DNA of 64,000 nt from Nitrospirota bacterium (GTDB lineage: Bacteria > Nitrospirota > Nitrospiria > Nitrospirales > UBA8639), in the NCBI GenBank assembly GCA_003695915.1, contig RFGF01000014.1:1-64000 (forward strand), given 5' to 3'. This document shows positions 1 to 7,332 of this stretch, piece after piece (positions within the stretch are counted from its first letter, which is position 1; each line of letters opens with the position of its first letter). A program made the translations under genes and the position numbers. Under the pieces are notes generated by a model. That model had not been told where the DNA came from and did no database searches. It saw only the letters and a list, made by a program, of their open reading frames with translations.

Positions 1-2
1 CG

Positions 3-236
<234 letters not shown>

Positions 237-247
237 GGAGCCACGTC

Positions 248-607
248 ATGCGAAACAATCGAAAACGCTCTTACAAGAGCCCCTCCCGGTTGCGGACCGA
301 CTTGTCCCAACGGATGCCGATCTTGGCCATTGCTGCTGCGACATTGATCGTGATCGGATCGATCCTCTTCGACCATCAGAGCATCCCCCAGTACATCCAA
401 CTCCTTCGAGCCCTCGAGGAGATTCGAACCCACATTCACGAACTCGAGCAACGAAACGCTGCGCTGCGTCAAGAAATCGTTCGCGTGGAACATGATCCTC
501 TGAAATTAGAGGAAATTGCCCGTAATCGGTTAGGAATGGTCCGTCCCGACGACATGGTCTATCAGTTCGTTGTTCCCCAGCCCTCGCTTGAAACCTCTGC
601 GCCCTGA
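248..607 (+). CDS. ftsB: Septum formation initiator FtsB/DivIC-like
   Basis: A 119-residue bitopic membrane protein. A basic N-terminus (MRNNRKRSYK) precedes one transmembrane helix at about residues 25-43 (ILAIAAATLIVIGSILF), then a periplasmic coiled coil at about 50-85 rich in Glu, Arg and Leu, then the conserved EEIARNRLGMVRPDDMVY segment typical of FtsB/DivIC. The reading frame stays open upstream to position 95, but ATG 248 is chosen because GAGGAG lies 8 bases before it and the membrane helix then sits at the N-terminus. In the family, FtsB joins FtsL and FtsQ in the division complex. The position after eno supports the call. Confidence 0.88.
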   Translation: MRNNRKRSYKSPSRLRTDLSQRMPILAIAAATLIVIGSILFDHQSIPQYIQLLRALEEIRTHIHELEQRNAALRQEIVRVEHDPLKLEEIARNRLGMVRPDDMVYQFVVPQPSLETSAP

Positions 608-638
608 ACATTGGTCAATGCCTTGATGCACATTCCTC

Positions 639-667
639 TTACCCCGAGGGAGTGGAGGATGTATAAT
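639..667 (+). promoter_or_regulatory. Possible sigma-70 promoter of era
   Basis: In the 152-base gap between ftsB and era there is a perfect TATAAT at 662-667. The hexamer 17 bases upstream, TTACCC at 639-644, matches TTGACA poorly (3 of 6). The gap also contains a purine-rich GAGGGAGTGGAGGATG stretch. The -10 element is clear and the -35 is weak, so this is only a candidate start for an era-recO-DUF971 transcript. Confidence 0.3.
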
Positions 668-759
668 ATAATGAACATGCATCTCCCCTCGTCGAATTTC
701 CTTGTCGTCCCGCTGGTCTGGAACCCTACAATGAAATTCAGGCCGCAACCTCTGGAACG

Positions 760-1707
760 ATGCTCGAACCTACCGATCGAATCATGACGGATGCGATGGC
801 AACCCACTCCACCCCGATGAAATGGGGAACGCTCGCCATCGTGGGACGCCCTAATGTGGGAAAGTCCACGTTGCTCAATGCCCTGATCCAGCAAAAGATC
901 GCCATCGTATCGGACAAACCTCAAACGACCCGCACACGGATTATGGGCGTAGGGCATTATCCCTCTGCACAATTAGTCGTCATCGATACGCCAGGCGTCC
1001 ATAAACCCCATCATCGGTTGAACACCAAAATGGTCCAGACGGCACTGGGTACCCTGGAGGAGGCCGACGTCGTCTACGTGATGGTCGATGCCAGCCGATC
1101 ACCAGGACCGGGAGACCGCTTTGTCATCGACGCCGTCGATGCAGCCAACCGTAGCCATCCCTACTACGGGGTCTTTCTCCTGCTGAACAAAGTGGACCTG
1201 GTCAAAAAATCGACCCTTCTTCCACTGATTGCCGAATACGATCGCCTCAGACCTTGGACAGCCATCATCCCTATCTCCGCTCACACAGGGTGCCAACTCG
1301 ATCGATTGCTCACCGTCACCTTAGCCTGTCTCCCAGAGAGCGACATCGTCTATTTCGAAGACGACTATGTCACAGATCAACCCGTTCGCCAGTTGGCAGC
1401 GGAGCTCATCCGGGAACAGGTCCTCGAGCACACCCGCGATGAACTCCCCTATGCAGTGGCCGTTCGCTTGGACGAGTTCTTGGAAGAAGACAAGCTGGTA
1501 CGGATTGCTGCCACCATTTTCGTGGATAAACCCAGCCAAAAAGCCATTGTCATCGGGAAACGCGGCCATCGGCTCAAAGAAATCGCGACCCATGCCAGGC
1601 GCGCAATCGAAGACCTGCTCCATAAGCATGTTTATCTCAAGGTATGGGTGAAAGTGCAGGCCGGATGGCGCGATAACGAACGAATCCTGACCGAGTTAGG
1701 GTATTGA
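760..1707 (+). CDS. era: GTPase Era
   Basis: A 315-residue GTPase that in the family binds 16S rRNA near its 3' end and assists 30S subunit maturation. G motifs are plain: G1 GRPNVGKS, G3 DTPG, G4 NKVD, and SAHTG-type G5 (ISAH). The C-terminal KH domain has the GKRGHRL loop (GxxG variant) that binds RNA. Length is normal. Several in-frame ATGs (760, 784, 796, 820) precede the G1 region and none has a strong ribosome binding site, so the exact start is uncertain. recO follows after 45 bases, probably in the same transcript. Confidence 0.96.
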   Translation: MLEPTDRIMTDAMATHSTPMKWGTLAIVGRPNVGKSTLLNALIQQKIAIVSDKPQTTRTRIMGVGHYPSAQLVVIDTPGVHKPHHRLNTKMVQTALGTLEEADVVYVMVDASRSPGPGDRFVIDAVDAANRSHPYYGVFLLLNKVDLVKKSTLLPLIAEYDRLRPWTAIIPISAHTGCQLDRLLTVTLACLPESDIVYFEDDYVTDQPVRQLAAELIREQVLEHTRDELPYAVAVRLDEFLEEDKLVRIAATIFVDKPSQKAIVIGKRGHRLKEIATHARRAIEDLLHKHVYLKVWVKVQAGWRDNERILTELGY

Positions 1708-1752
1708 CGAGAAGACGAACCTCAAAATCCTCGAATCCACCGCCACGACGGT

Positions 1753-2544
1753 ATGCCACTTCTCAATTCTAAAGCCGTTATTTTACACAGCCAGCGTTGG
1801 GGTGAAGCAGACCGCATTATTACCGGATTTTCTCAACGTGCGGGAAAAATTCGCGCAATAGCCTATGGCGCGCGAAAACTCAAAAGCCGATTCGGAGGCG
1901 TCCTCGAACCGTTCAACCTGATCCAGCTCACCCTTTTCGAGCGAACACCCACTTCCTTAGCCCGGGTCAGTCAGGCTGAACTTCTCGAAAGCTTTAGCGC
2001 GATTCGGGAACATCTCCATCTCATGGGACAAGCGGCCCGCATGGCCACCTTGGTCAAAGCGATCACGGCGGATCACGATCCCAACGAAGCGCTGTTTCAG
2101 GCACTGGTAGGCGGCTTGCGTGCGTTGACCACGACACCCGATCCTCAAGGAGTCATGCTCGTCTTTCAAATTCATGTACTCGATCATGCAGGATTTCGAC
2201 CCGAGATGGGGAGTTGCACCACTTGCGGAAGTTCGCTAGGAACGGCGCGAGGCTGGTTCGCTCCATGGTCTGGAGGGATGATTTGCGCTCAATGCCGACA
2301 TACCCAATCAGGGCCTTGCCTTTCCATGGCTCCTGGGAGCATCGCCTTCGTCAATCAAGCCAAGCGACTGCCCTTTCCTGTCGTCACACGATTGCGAGCA
2401 ACGGGTCAAGTGCGACGCGAAGTGGAAGAAGCCCTCGACGCCTTTATCCGAACCATTCTCGGAACGCCCTTGCCCGAGATCGCCTCTTGGGCAGCAGAAG
2501 ATGAGCCACGATACGCCCTCCCTGTCTCGTCGGCTCGGTCATAA
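1753..2544 (+). CDS. recO: DNA repair protein RecO
   Basis: A 263-residue protein with the RecO N-terminal OB-fold signature (KAVILHSQRWGEADRII, then GKIRAIAYGARK) and the C-terminal helical domain. Two CxxC pairs (CTTCG and CAQCR) form the zinc site found in most RecO proteins. RecO works with RecR and RecF to load RecA on SSB-coated single-stranded DNA. It lies 45 bases after era, an order seen in many bacteria. Confidence 0.94.
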   Translation: MPLLNSKAVILHSQRWGEADRIITGFSQRAGKIRAIAYGARKLKSRFGGVLEPFNLIQLTLFERTPTSLARVSQAELLESFSAIREHLHLMGQAARMATLVKAITADHDPNEALFQALVGGLRALTTTPDPQGVMLVFQIHVLDHAGFRPEMGSCTTCGSSLGTARGWFAPWSGGMICAQCRHTQSGPCLSMAPGSIAFVNQAKRLPFPVVTRLRATGQVRREVEEALDAFIRTILGTPLPEIASWAAEDEPRYALPVSSARS

Positions 2545-2598
2545 ATACTATGGACCGCATTTCCGCAAATCGACCACTGGATATCGCAGGAGAGCGCG

Positions 2599-2988
2599 AT
2601 GACTGAATCCACGAGTCAAGTCGCATCCGAACCGCCGGATAACCTCGAACCCCGAGATATGTATTGGATCGATAAAGGGGTTCTCGGGATCGCCTGGAGC
2701 GATGGACACAAAGGCGTGTATCCCGTTCGCTACTTACGCCAACAATGCCCATGCGCTGCCTGCGTGGATGAATGGACCGGTCAACGACGCATTCAACCGG
2801 ATTCGATTCCCCTGCTGATTATGCTGGAAGACATCGAACCCGTTGGCCGGTATGCGTTGCGACTCAAATGGAACGATGGACACGATACAGGGATCTATTC
2901 CTTCACCGCCCTACGTCGCATGTGCCAATGTGATGAATGCCGACCGAAGGAACCGCAAAAGATAGCATCGAAACGGACCTTGCTGTAA
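2599..2988 (+). CDS. DUF971 domain protein (GBBH-like N-terminal)
   Basis: A 129-residue protein that is essentially a single DUF971 (gamma-butyrobetaine-hydroxylase-like N-terminal) domain. Visible hallmarks are GVLGIAWSDGH, the LRQQCPCAACVDE cysteine cluster, LRLKWNDGHDTGIYSF and the final MCQCDECR cluster, which together suggest a zinc or Fe-S site. In plants and some bacteria this domain is fused to Mrp-type Fe-S carrier ATPases. An unfused Mrp is encoded in this window at 21.6-22.5 kb, so a role in Fe-S protein assembly is plausible but inferred. It follows recO after 54 bases. Confidence 0.85.
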   Translation: MTESTSQVASEPPDNLEPRDMYWIDKGVLGIAWSDGHKGVYPVRYLRQQCPCAACVDEWTGQRRIQPDSIPLLIMLEDIEPVGRYALRLKWNDGHDTGIYSFTALRRMCQCDECRPKEPQKIASKRTLL

Positions 2989-3387
2989 TGCCTACCCGTA
3001 GCGATACGCGGGCTTCTCAACCGCTTGACCACCTGTTGCTCGTTCCCTGAAAACCCCGATCCACTGTCAAATCTGTCGGTTGCGTTATCATAGCGCACAT
3101 TGGATTCAATCCTTTGAAATTCAGGCCTTTTTCCCTTATCCAGCGAGTTCGCTCACAAACCCTGTCGGATTTGACATCATTTCGTTGAATCTCCCACAGC
3201 GCCTGCACAGTCGCGGGCATCGCACCGTATCATGGAACACGCTTCTACAACGGCCCGCAACAGCACAAAACCTTCAAGAATCTCCAAGAACGAGCAAAAT
3301 GGTGTGATACGTTGTTCGACAAGCTTTTTCGGCATTTCTTTTGCAAAATGACAAGGAACCGTTCACTCACCACCATGGAGGTTCCTC
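2989..3387. other. Intergenic region before the PEP-CTERM gene
   Basis: A gap of about 400 bases between the DUF971 gene and the PEP-CTERM gene. I see no convincing gene in it. The only structure I can support is the sigma-54-type promoter near its right end, and the ribosome binding site GGAGG just before ATG 3388. The long leader upstream of the promoter would have room for activator sites, but I could not define one. Confidence 0.6.
3329..3346 (+). promoter_or_regulatory. Sigma-54 (-24/-12) promoter of the PEP-CTERM gene
   Basis: The sequence TCGGCATTTCTTTTGCAA fits the sigma-54 consensus YTGGCACGNNNNTTGCW with exact spacing: GG at 3331-3332, GC at 3343-3344, and a full TTGC -12 box. The departure at -26 (C for T) is minor. 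It lies 41 bases before ATG 3388, giving a predicted start near 3355 and a leader of about 30 bases. Known for the family: PEP-CTERM genes in other bacteria are controlled by the PrsK/PrsR sigma-54 system. That this one is so controlled is inference. Confidence 0.6.
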
Positions 3388-4080
3388 ATGCGCTCGATTC
3401 GACACCTTCGTAGTCACTGGCTGATCTTTTCACTCATCTTGGGTTGGGCAACCATTTCCTGGCACATTGCACATGCCACGAGTATCTTCGTTAACGAAAT
3501 TCATTACGACAATTCCGGAGCCGACAGCGGTGAAGGCGTTGAAATTACCGGACCGGCAGGAACCGATCTTGGAGGTTGGCGCCTCATTATGTACAACGGG
3601 AGCACTGGCTCGGACTACAAAACCCGGGCGTTGAACGGAATCATCCCTGATCAGGCGAACGGATTCGGCACACTCGCCTTTTTGATTCCAGGCATTCAAA
3701 ACGGCAGTCCTGACGGCCTTGCGCTCGTTGACGCCAGCAATAGCGTCATCCAATTTTTGAGCTACGAAGGTTCATTTACGGCAACCAGTGGACCAGCCAA
3801 CGGCTTAATCAGCAGCGATATCGGTCTTGCGGAATCTTCTGGGACGCCGGTCGGTCATTCGCTTCAATTGACCGGAACCGGCAACCAAGCTTCCGATTTT
3901 TCTTGGACGGTTTCCGCTAACACCTTCGGAACGATCAACGCAGGTCAGACGTTTGCGGGAACGTCCGGCACTCAAACGTCGCAGCCGGTTCCAGAACCGT
4001 CAAGCCTCATTTTTCTCGGCAGCGGGTTGATCGGCTTGTATGGCTATCGTCAGTGGATCGTGCGAAACCGAGTACCGTAG
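3388..4080 (+). CDS. PEP-CTERM exported protein with lamin-tail-like domain
   Basis: A 230-residue exported protein. A signal peptide spans about residues 1-30 (hydrophobic LIFSLILGWATISW, then AHA). The body begins SIFVNEIHYDNSGAD and contains GVEITGPAGTDLGGW and WRLIMYNGS, typical of lamin-tail-like beta-sandwich domains of secreted proteins. The C-terminus is a complete PEP-CTERM sorting signal: VPEPSS at about 201-206, a hydrophobic helix, then basic residues (YRQWIVRNR). Exosortase would cut and anchor or release it in the envelope. The start is supported by GGAGG 7 bases upstream and by a sigma-54 promoter. Confidence 0.9.
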   Translation: MRSIRHLRSHWLIFSLILGWATISWHIAHATSIFVNEIHYDNSGADSGEGVEITGPAGTDLGGWRLIMYNGSTGSDYKTRALNGIIPDQANGFGTLAFLIPGIQNGSPDGLALVDASNSVIQFLSYEGSFTATSGPANGLISSDIGLAESSGTPVGHSLQLTGTGNQASDFSWTVSANTFGTINAGQTFAGTSGTQTSQPVPEPSSLIFLGSGLIGLYGYRQWIVRNRVP

Positions 4081-4107
4081 ACCACGATCATTGATCATCC
4101 ATCTGGA

Positions 4108-4153
4108 CCCGCCTTCCCCAATTCACCATTTCTCTTATCGACAGGAAGGCGGG
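4108..4153. repeat. Inverted repeat between converging genes
   Basis: Perfect 10-base arms CCCGCCTTCC (4108-4117) and GGAAGGCGGG (4144-4153) separated by 26 bases, 27 bases after the PEP-CTERM stop. There is no T-run after either arm, so it is not a classical intrinsic terminator, but its place between a + strand gene and the decayed - strand gene suits a transcription barrier or a binding site. Confidence 0.45.
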
Positions 4154-4236
4154 CACACTGAGCTATCGCCAAGACGATCAGCCCTTTCTTCGGATTGCGC
4201 ATCGACAGCAGCACCGACTCGCTCGTGTCGGTTTGC

Positions 4237-4706
4237 CTATTGTTTTGACGCTTCTCCGCGCAACACAACTCCGACTCCGATATCCTCATCATTCGCCCCC
4301 TGTATGTCCAATCCGATGAATTGAATCACCTTGGCATTCTTGATCAACACAAACCTAAACCGTTCAAGTCGTCGGGATTCGACCATCCCATCGGCACCAA
4401 TCGTCTGCACCAAAAATTCGGCGACCCCTGTTCCATCCGACTTCACGGCATAGATGCCTCGAGCCCTCGCGTGTTCGACCTTTCCACCGATGGTCAAGGT
4501 CCGCACGAGTTCCGATACTGTCCCTTTGCCATCGGCATACTGGTTCCAGCATTGTGATCGATCAATACGCCGTCAAAGACAAATCCGAATGTTCCCTACA
4601 CATCATTGTTCGAAAACTCGCGCTTGTCCTTGGACTCGACGGAAGACAGCCCGAGCACGACTATGAAGATGACAACCATCATAACGGTGATGAGAGCGCG
4701 ACTCAT
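4237..4706 (-). pseudogene. Decayed secreted-protein gene (stop codon plus frameshift)
   Basis: A good start remains: AGGAGG lies 5 bases before ATG 4706, followed by a signal-like segment MSRALITVMMVVIFIVVLGL. The frame hits TAG at 4596-4598 after 36 codons, yet coding-like sequence continues in the same frame (GTFGFVFDGVLIDHNAGTS). Near 4537-4543 it must shift by one base to continue as ADGKGTVSELVRTLTIGG and then 75 further residues (ending VVLRGEASKQ) to the stop at 4237. The rebuilt product would be about 155 residues, a small exported beta-rich protein with the ADGKG turn seen in many such proteins. I do not recognise a named family. Sequencing error is the main alternative, but two lesions make decay more likely. 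Confidence 0.7.
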
Positions 4707-4901
4707 GAGCGTTCCTCCTTTGTGAAGGATGCACAATGACAAATGAACCGACAAACACCGTCGTAGAAAAAATATGAGGCACACCAAGGACCATGTGGCG
4801 GTCGCTTGACCGTGCTTCAGATATCCCTTTCCTGACTCGGTCGCTAACTAATTGTCGCAGGCTTTGTGTTTCCTATTTGCTGGCGCGGGATCAGAGAGCA
4901 T

Positions 4902-5192
4902 TCAGGGACTGAAAGGCATCCAGCCACTCGGGTTATCGAACATGATGAGCCAAATTCCCATAGGGAGAAGAAACCCCATCATAAGCACGATGATCCCGAG
5001 AGCGAGCATTGCCTGTCGTCGCGCAAAGGCCGAGCTATTGTTGAGCCATCCAGGCATCCGTTCCAAAATTTGAAACGAAGCCTCCGAAAAGCTTTGAATA
5101 CAGCTTCCCAGATAAATCAAATAAACCCCGATGCCGATGATTGGAAGCGCCGCCAACATCGTGACTGTAATCAAGAGCACACTCCATTTCAT
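4902..5192 (-). CDS. Small membrane protein, unknown function
   Basis: A 96-residue protein with two strong hydrophobic segments, about residues 3-27 (VLLITVTMLAALPIIGIGVY) and 65-85 (MLALGIIVLMMGFLLPMGIW), joined by a polar loop containing ERMPGWLNNSSAFARRQ. It probably crosses the inner membrane twice. No ribosome binding site is obvious before ATG 5192. It lies 55 bases after the end of the LOG-type gene on the same strand, so they may share a transcript. I do not recognise a family. Confidence 0.55.
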   Translation of the reverse strand: MKWSVLLITVTMLAALPIIGIGVYLIYLGSCIQSFSEASFQILERMPGWLNNSSAFARRQAMLALGIIVLMMGFLLPMGIWLIMFDNPSGWMPFSP

Positions 5193-5247
5193 GCGCCGAG
5201 TTTACACACAGGGCAAAGGATGCTCAAGAGTATCCAAGGCCCATTCT

Positions 5248-5823
5248 CTAAGGCTCATGCCGTATTGCCCCATCATCCGTATCTCCAAACAATTCGCGAA
5301 TGCGAACGCGGACAAACGCTTGAATCTCAGCCAAGGTTTTTCCAATCGGTATCCTGGCGGGAAGCCCAGGAAATTCTTCCCGATGGTCACAAAATGCGAC
5401 GATCGGCCGTCGATAGCGAAGAGCGAGAGCAATTTCCGACAGCGTGCCCTCGCTGCCGGGAAGTGCGACAAGCACCGTGGAAGAAAGGACAATGATATGA
5501 TTGCGGGACAACGGGTGCTGGCCACGCACGCCAGTATACGGTAAATGCGTCACGATGGGTACTTCGACCCAAGGATTAGGATAGCCTTCTGGCAACCCGC
5601 CCTGTTGATCCCCTTCTCGACCGGGAAGGATCGCCAGGACCAACCCTTCCCGTGCCGTCACCTCGAAAAATGCCTGGCTGACCGAAGCCATGACACCCTT
5701 TCCACCACCGGTCAGCAGATGCACGTTCTGAGTCGCGAGCCACGTCCCAAGCGGAACAGCCCGTTCCGCCCACTCGTGCTCACCTGAACCAATGACCCCC
5801 ACGATAGGCCGACGGTGTCTCAT
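5248..5823 (-). CDS. LOG-family (TIGR00725-type) Rossmann protein
   Basis: About 191 residues. The opening RPIVGVIGSGEHE, the glycine-rich LLTGGGKGVMASVSQAFFE and the VLVALPGSEGTLSEIALALRY segment are those of the TIGR00725/LOG superfamily (lysine decarboxylase-like Rossmann fold; PGGxGT motif here PGSEGT). Relatives include cytokinin riboside 5'-monophosphate phosphoribohydrolases, but the bacterial TIGR00725 subgroup is largely uncharacterised, so a specific reaction should not be assumed. ATG 5823 is preferred over GTG 5832 because the Rossmann strand then starts close to the N-terminus. Confidence 0.8.
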   Translation of the reverse strand: MRHRRPIVGVIGSGEHEWAERAVPLGTWLATQNVHLLTGGGKGVMASVSQAFFEVTAREGLVLAILPGREGDQQGGLPEGYPNPWVEVPIVTHLPYTGVRGQHPLSRNHIIVLSSTVLVALPGSEGTLSEIALALRYRRPIVAFCDHREEFPGLPARIPIGKTLAEIQAFVRVRIRELFGDTDDGAIRHEP

Positions 5824-6206
5824 CGCCTGCACCGATCGACTCCTATCTGGGTCTCTTATACTCTCTTCGGTCCATCACCGACAGGAAACCTTCCGACAAA
5901 GGCGTCTCCCTTTTTATGATGATCTTCATACGGACTTCAAGCAGTCCGAGTATCGGACCCCCAGCGGCCATCACAGTTTGCTTGAGGAAGTATCGCTTTC
6001 GATATCCGTTGTAGAGATTTCGATACCTTGTCATCCTCCGACCGGAGAAAATCAACAGCCTGCATCCGACAGAAACGGCTTTGATTGTCGTGAAACATCT
6101 GTTACCCCTTGCTCGTTTCCAACCCATCGCCGCCTTTCGTCAGCGAAGCATGAAACTTGCGTGAGAGGCGATGGCCTCTTTTGACATCAGCGAAAGGTCT
6201 CCTCTC
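5824..6206. other. Gap without a convincing gene
   Basis: About 380 bases between the divergent LOG-type gene and the small + strand gene at 6207. Open frames here show no family resemblance or ribosome binding site. The only structure I can support is a compact stem-loop with a T-run at 6164-6182. The rest should hold the promoters of the two flanking genes. Confidence 0.5.
6164..6182 (+). terminator. Short intrinsic-terminator-like hairpin
   Basis: AGAGGC (6164-6169), loop GATG, GCCTCT (6174-6179), then TTT, so four consecutive T including the last stem base. The stem is only 6 base pairs but GC-rich. It reads on the + strand, where no gene has been recognised in the preceding 2 kb, so it may end a small RNA or act as an attenuator in the leader of the gene at 6207. 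Confidence 0.35.
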
Positions 6207-6455
6207 ATGACCCATTCCAATACCCCGTCATGCCATGCACCGCATAAACGAGCGCAACAGCCAGACGCGTCTTATCCTTGCGATGATGAATCCGCGAAGA
6301 TGGTCCAAAAGCCACACACCGATCGAACGTTGGATGTGCTGCACGAGCGGATGCAACGCGTGCGCGAAGCAATGGATGCCTTGGACGGCTTGATCGAACG
6401 GGCACGCGAATTGAGCCATGACAGCCACCCCACTCGGAAGGAATCACTCAGCTAA
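6207..6455 (+). CDS. Small helical hypothetical protein
   Basis: An 82-residue polar protein starting MTHSNTPSCHAPHKRAQQ. The C-terminal half (RTLDVLHERMQRVREAMDAL and on to LIERARELSHD) has a heptad-like pattern and probably forms a coiled-coil helix. An AAAGG lies 12 bases before the ATG, which is only a weak ribosome binding site. Its end overlaps the end of the DUF72 gene on the other strand by 12 bases. No family recognised; it may be real because codon use is not odd, but support is modest. Confidence 0.45.
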   Translation: MTHSNTPSCHAPHKRAQQPDASYPCDDESAKMVQKPHTDRTLDVLHERMQRVREAMDALDGLIERARELSHDSHPTRKESLS

Positions 6456-7259
6456 GCTGGACGATGTCAAGAACTGGCGCAATGTTCGGGCATTGTCCAC
6501 GGCATACCCATACGCATCGTTGTTAAAATAGACGAAAACGGTACGACAGGCTCCAGCCGCGCGCGTGATCAACTTCGCTTCTTCACGCAACTCTGTATCG
6601 GAGTAACAGGAAGCGAAGAGTTCTGTCCGGCCATGATAACGGTAATACGCAAAATCGGTCGTGATCACATCGGCTCGTGGATAGCGCGGCGAATCGGCGA
6701 TACACAAGGCGACATGATAGCGCTTCAACAATCGGTACACGGTTCGGTCGAACCACGACTCATGCCGGAATTCACAGACCACGCGCACACCGGAAGTTCT
6801 TTCGCACACAAACATCAAAAATGCTTCGAGGCGTTGCAAGTCGCATGAGAAGCTCGGCGGAAATTGGAGCAAAATCGGTCCCAGGTGAGGACCCAAGGCT
6901 CGGGCATTCTCGACGAAAATCCGCCACGACTCGTGAACATCCTGCAATCGCTTAATATGCGTGATGAATCGACTGGCCTTCACCGCAAACAGAAAATGCG
7001 CAGGCACTTGTTGGGCCCATTTGGCATAGGTTTGTGGCTTGGGCAGATGATAAAAGGAATAGTTAATCTCTGTCGTCGGAAATTCCTTGGCGTAAAATTC
7101 GAGAAATTGTTGGCTTTTCAACTCGGGGGGATAAAAACGCCCGCGCCAACTCGCATACGTCCAGCCCGAGGTCCCCACCAGAATAGCCGCCGACTCTTTC
7201 GACATGCCGCGACGCACGCGCGACGCTTTATTGACGGAAGCGCGCCTCTTCTCTACCAT
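6444..7259 (-). CDS. DUF72 (YecE-like) protein
   Basis: About 271 residues with the DUF72 TIM-barrel signature: ILVGTSGWTYASWRGRFYP near the N-terminus, EINYSFYHLPKPQTY, FAVKASRFITHIKRL, ILLQFPPSF, VVCEFRHESWF, YYRYHGR and the end VFVYFNNDAYGYAVDNA. The biochemical role of YecE-type proteins is not firmly known. ATG 7259 or ATG 7205 are both possible; neither has a strong ribosome binding site, and the extra residues before 7205 are basic and low-complexity. The gene runs away from the radical SAM gene, so the two share a short divergent promoter region. Confidence 0.88.
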   Translation of the reverse strand: MVEKRRASVNKASRVRRGMSKESAAILVGTSGWTYASWRGRFYPPELKSQQFLEFYAKEFPTTEINYSFYHLPKPQTYAKWAQQVPAHFLFAVKASRFITHIKRLQDVHESWRIFVENARALGPHLGPILLQFPPSFSCDLQRLEAFLMFVCERTSGVRVVCEFRHESWFDRTVYRLLKRYHVALCIADSPRYPRADVITTDFAYYRYHGRTELFASCYSDTELREEAKLITRAAGACRTVFVYFNNDAYGYAVDNARTLRQFLTSSSLAE

Positions 7260-7332
7260 AGCCAAACATGCCTTGCGATCATGCTCTTTCGGTACGCTGG
7301 AGCGCACCTTCTCGCCTCGAGGATTCCCAACC

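Noticed and set aside
4866-5495. A 209-codon + strand frame opposite the small membrane and LOG-type genes
   Set aside because: Its translation has no hydrophobic pattern or motif and is antisense to a clear Rossmann protein; it is a shadow.
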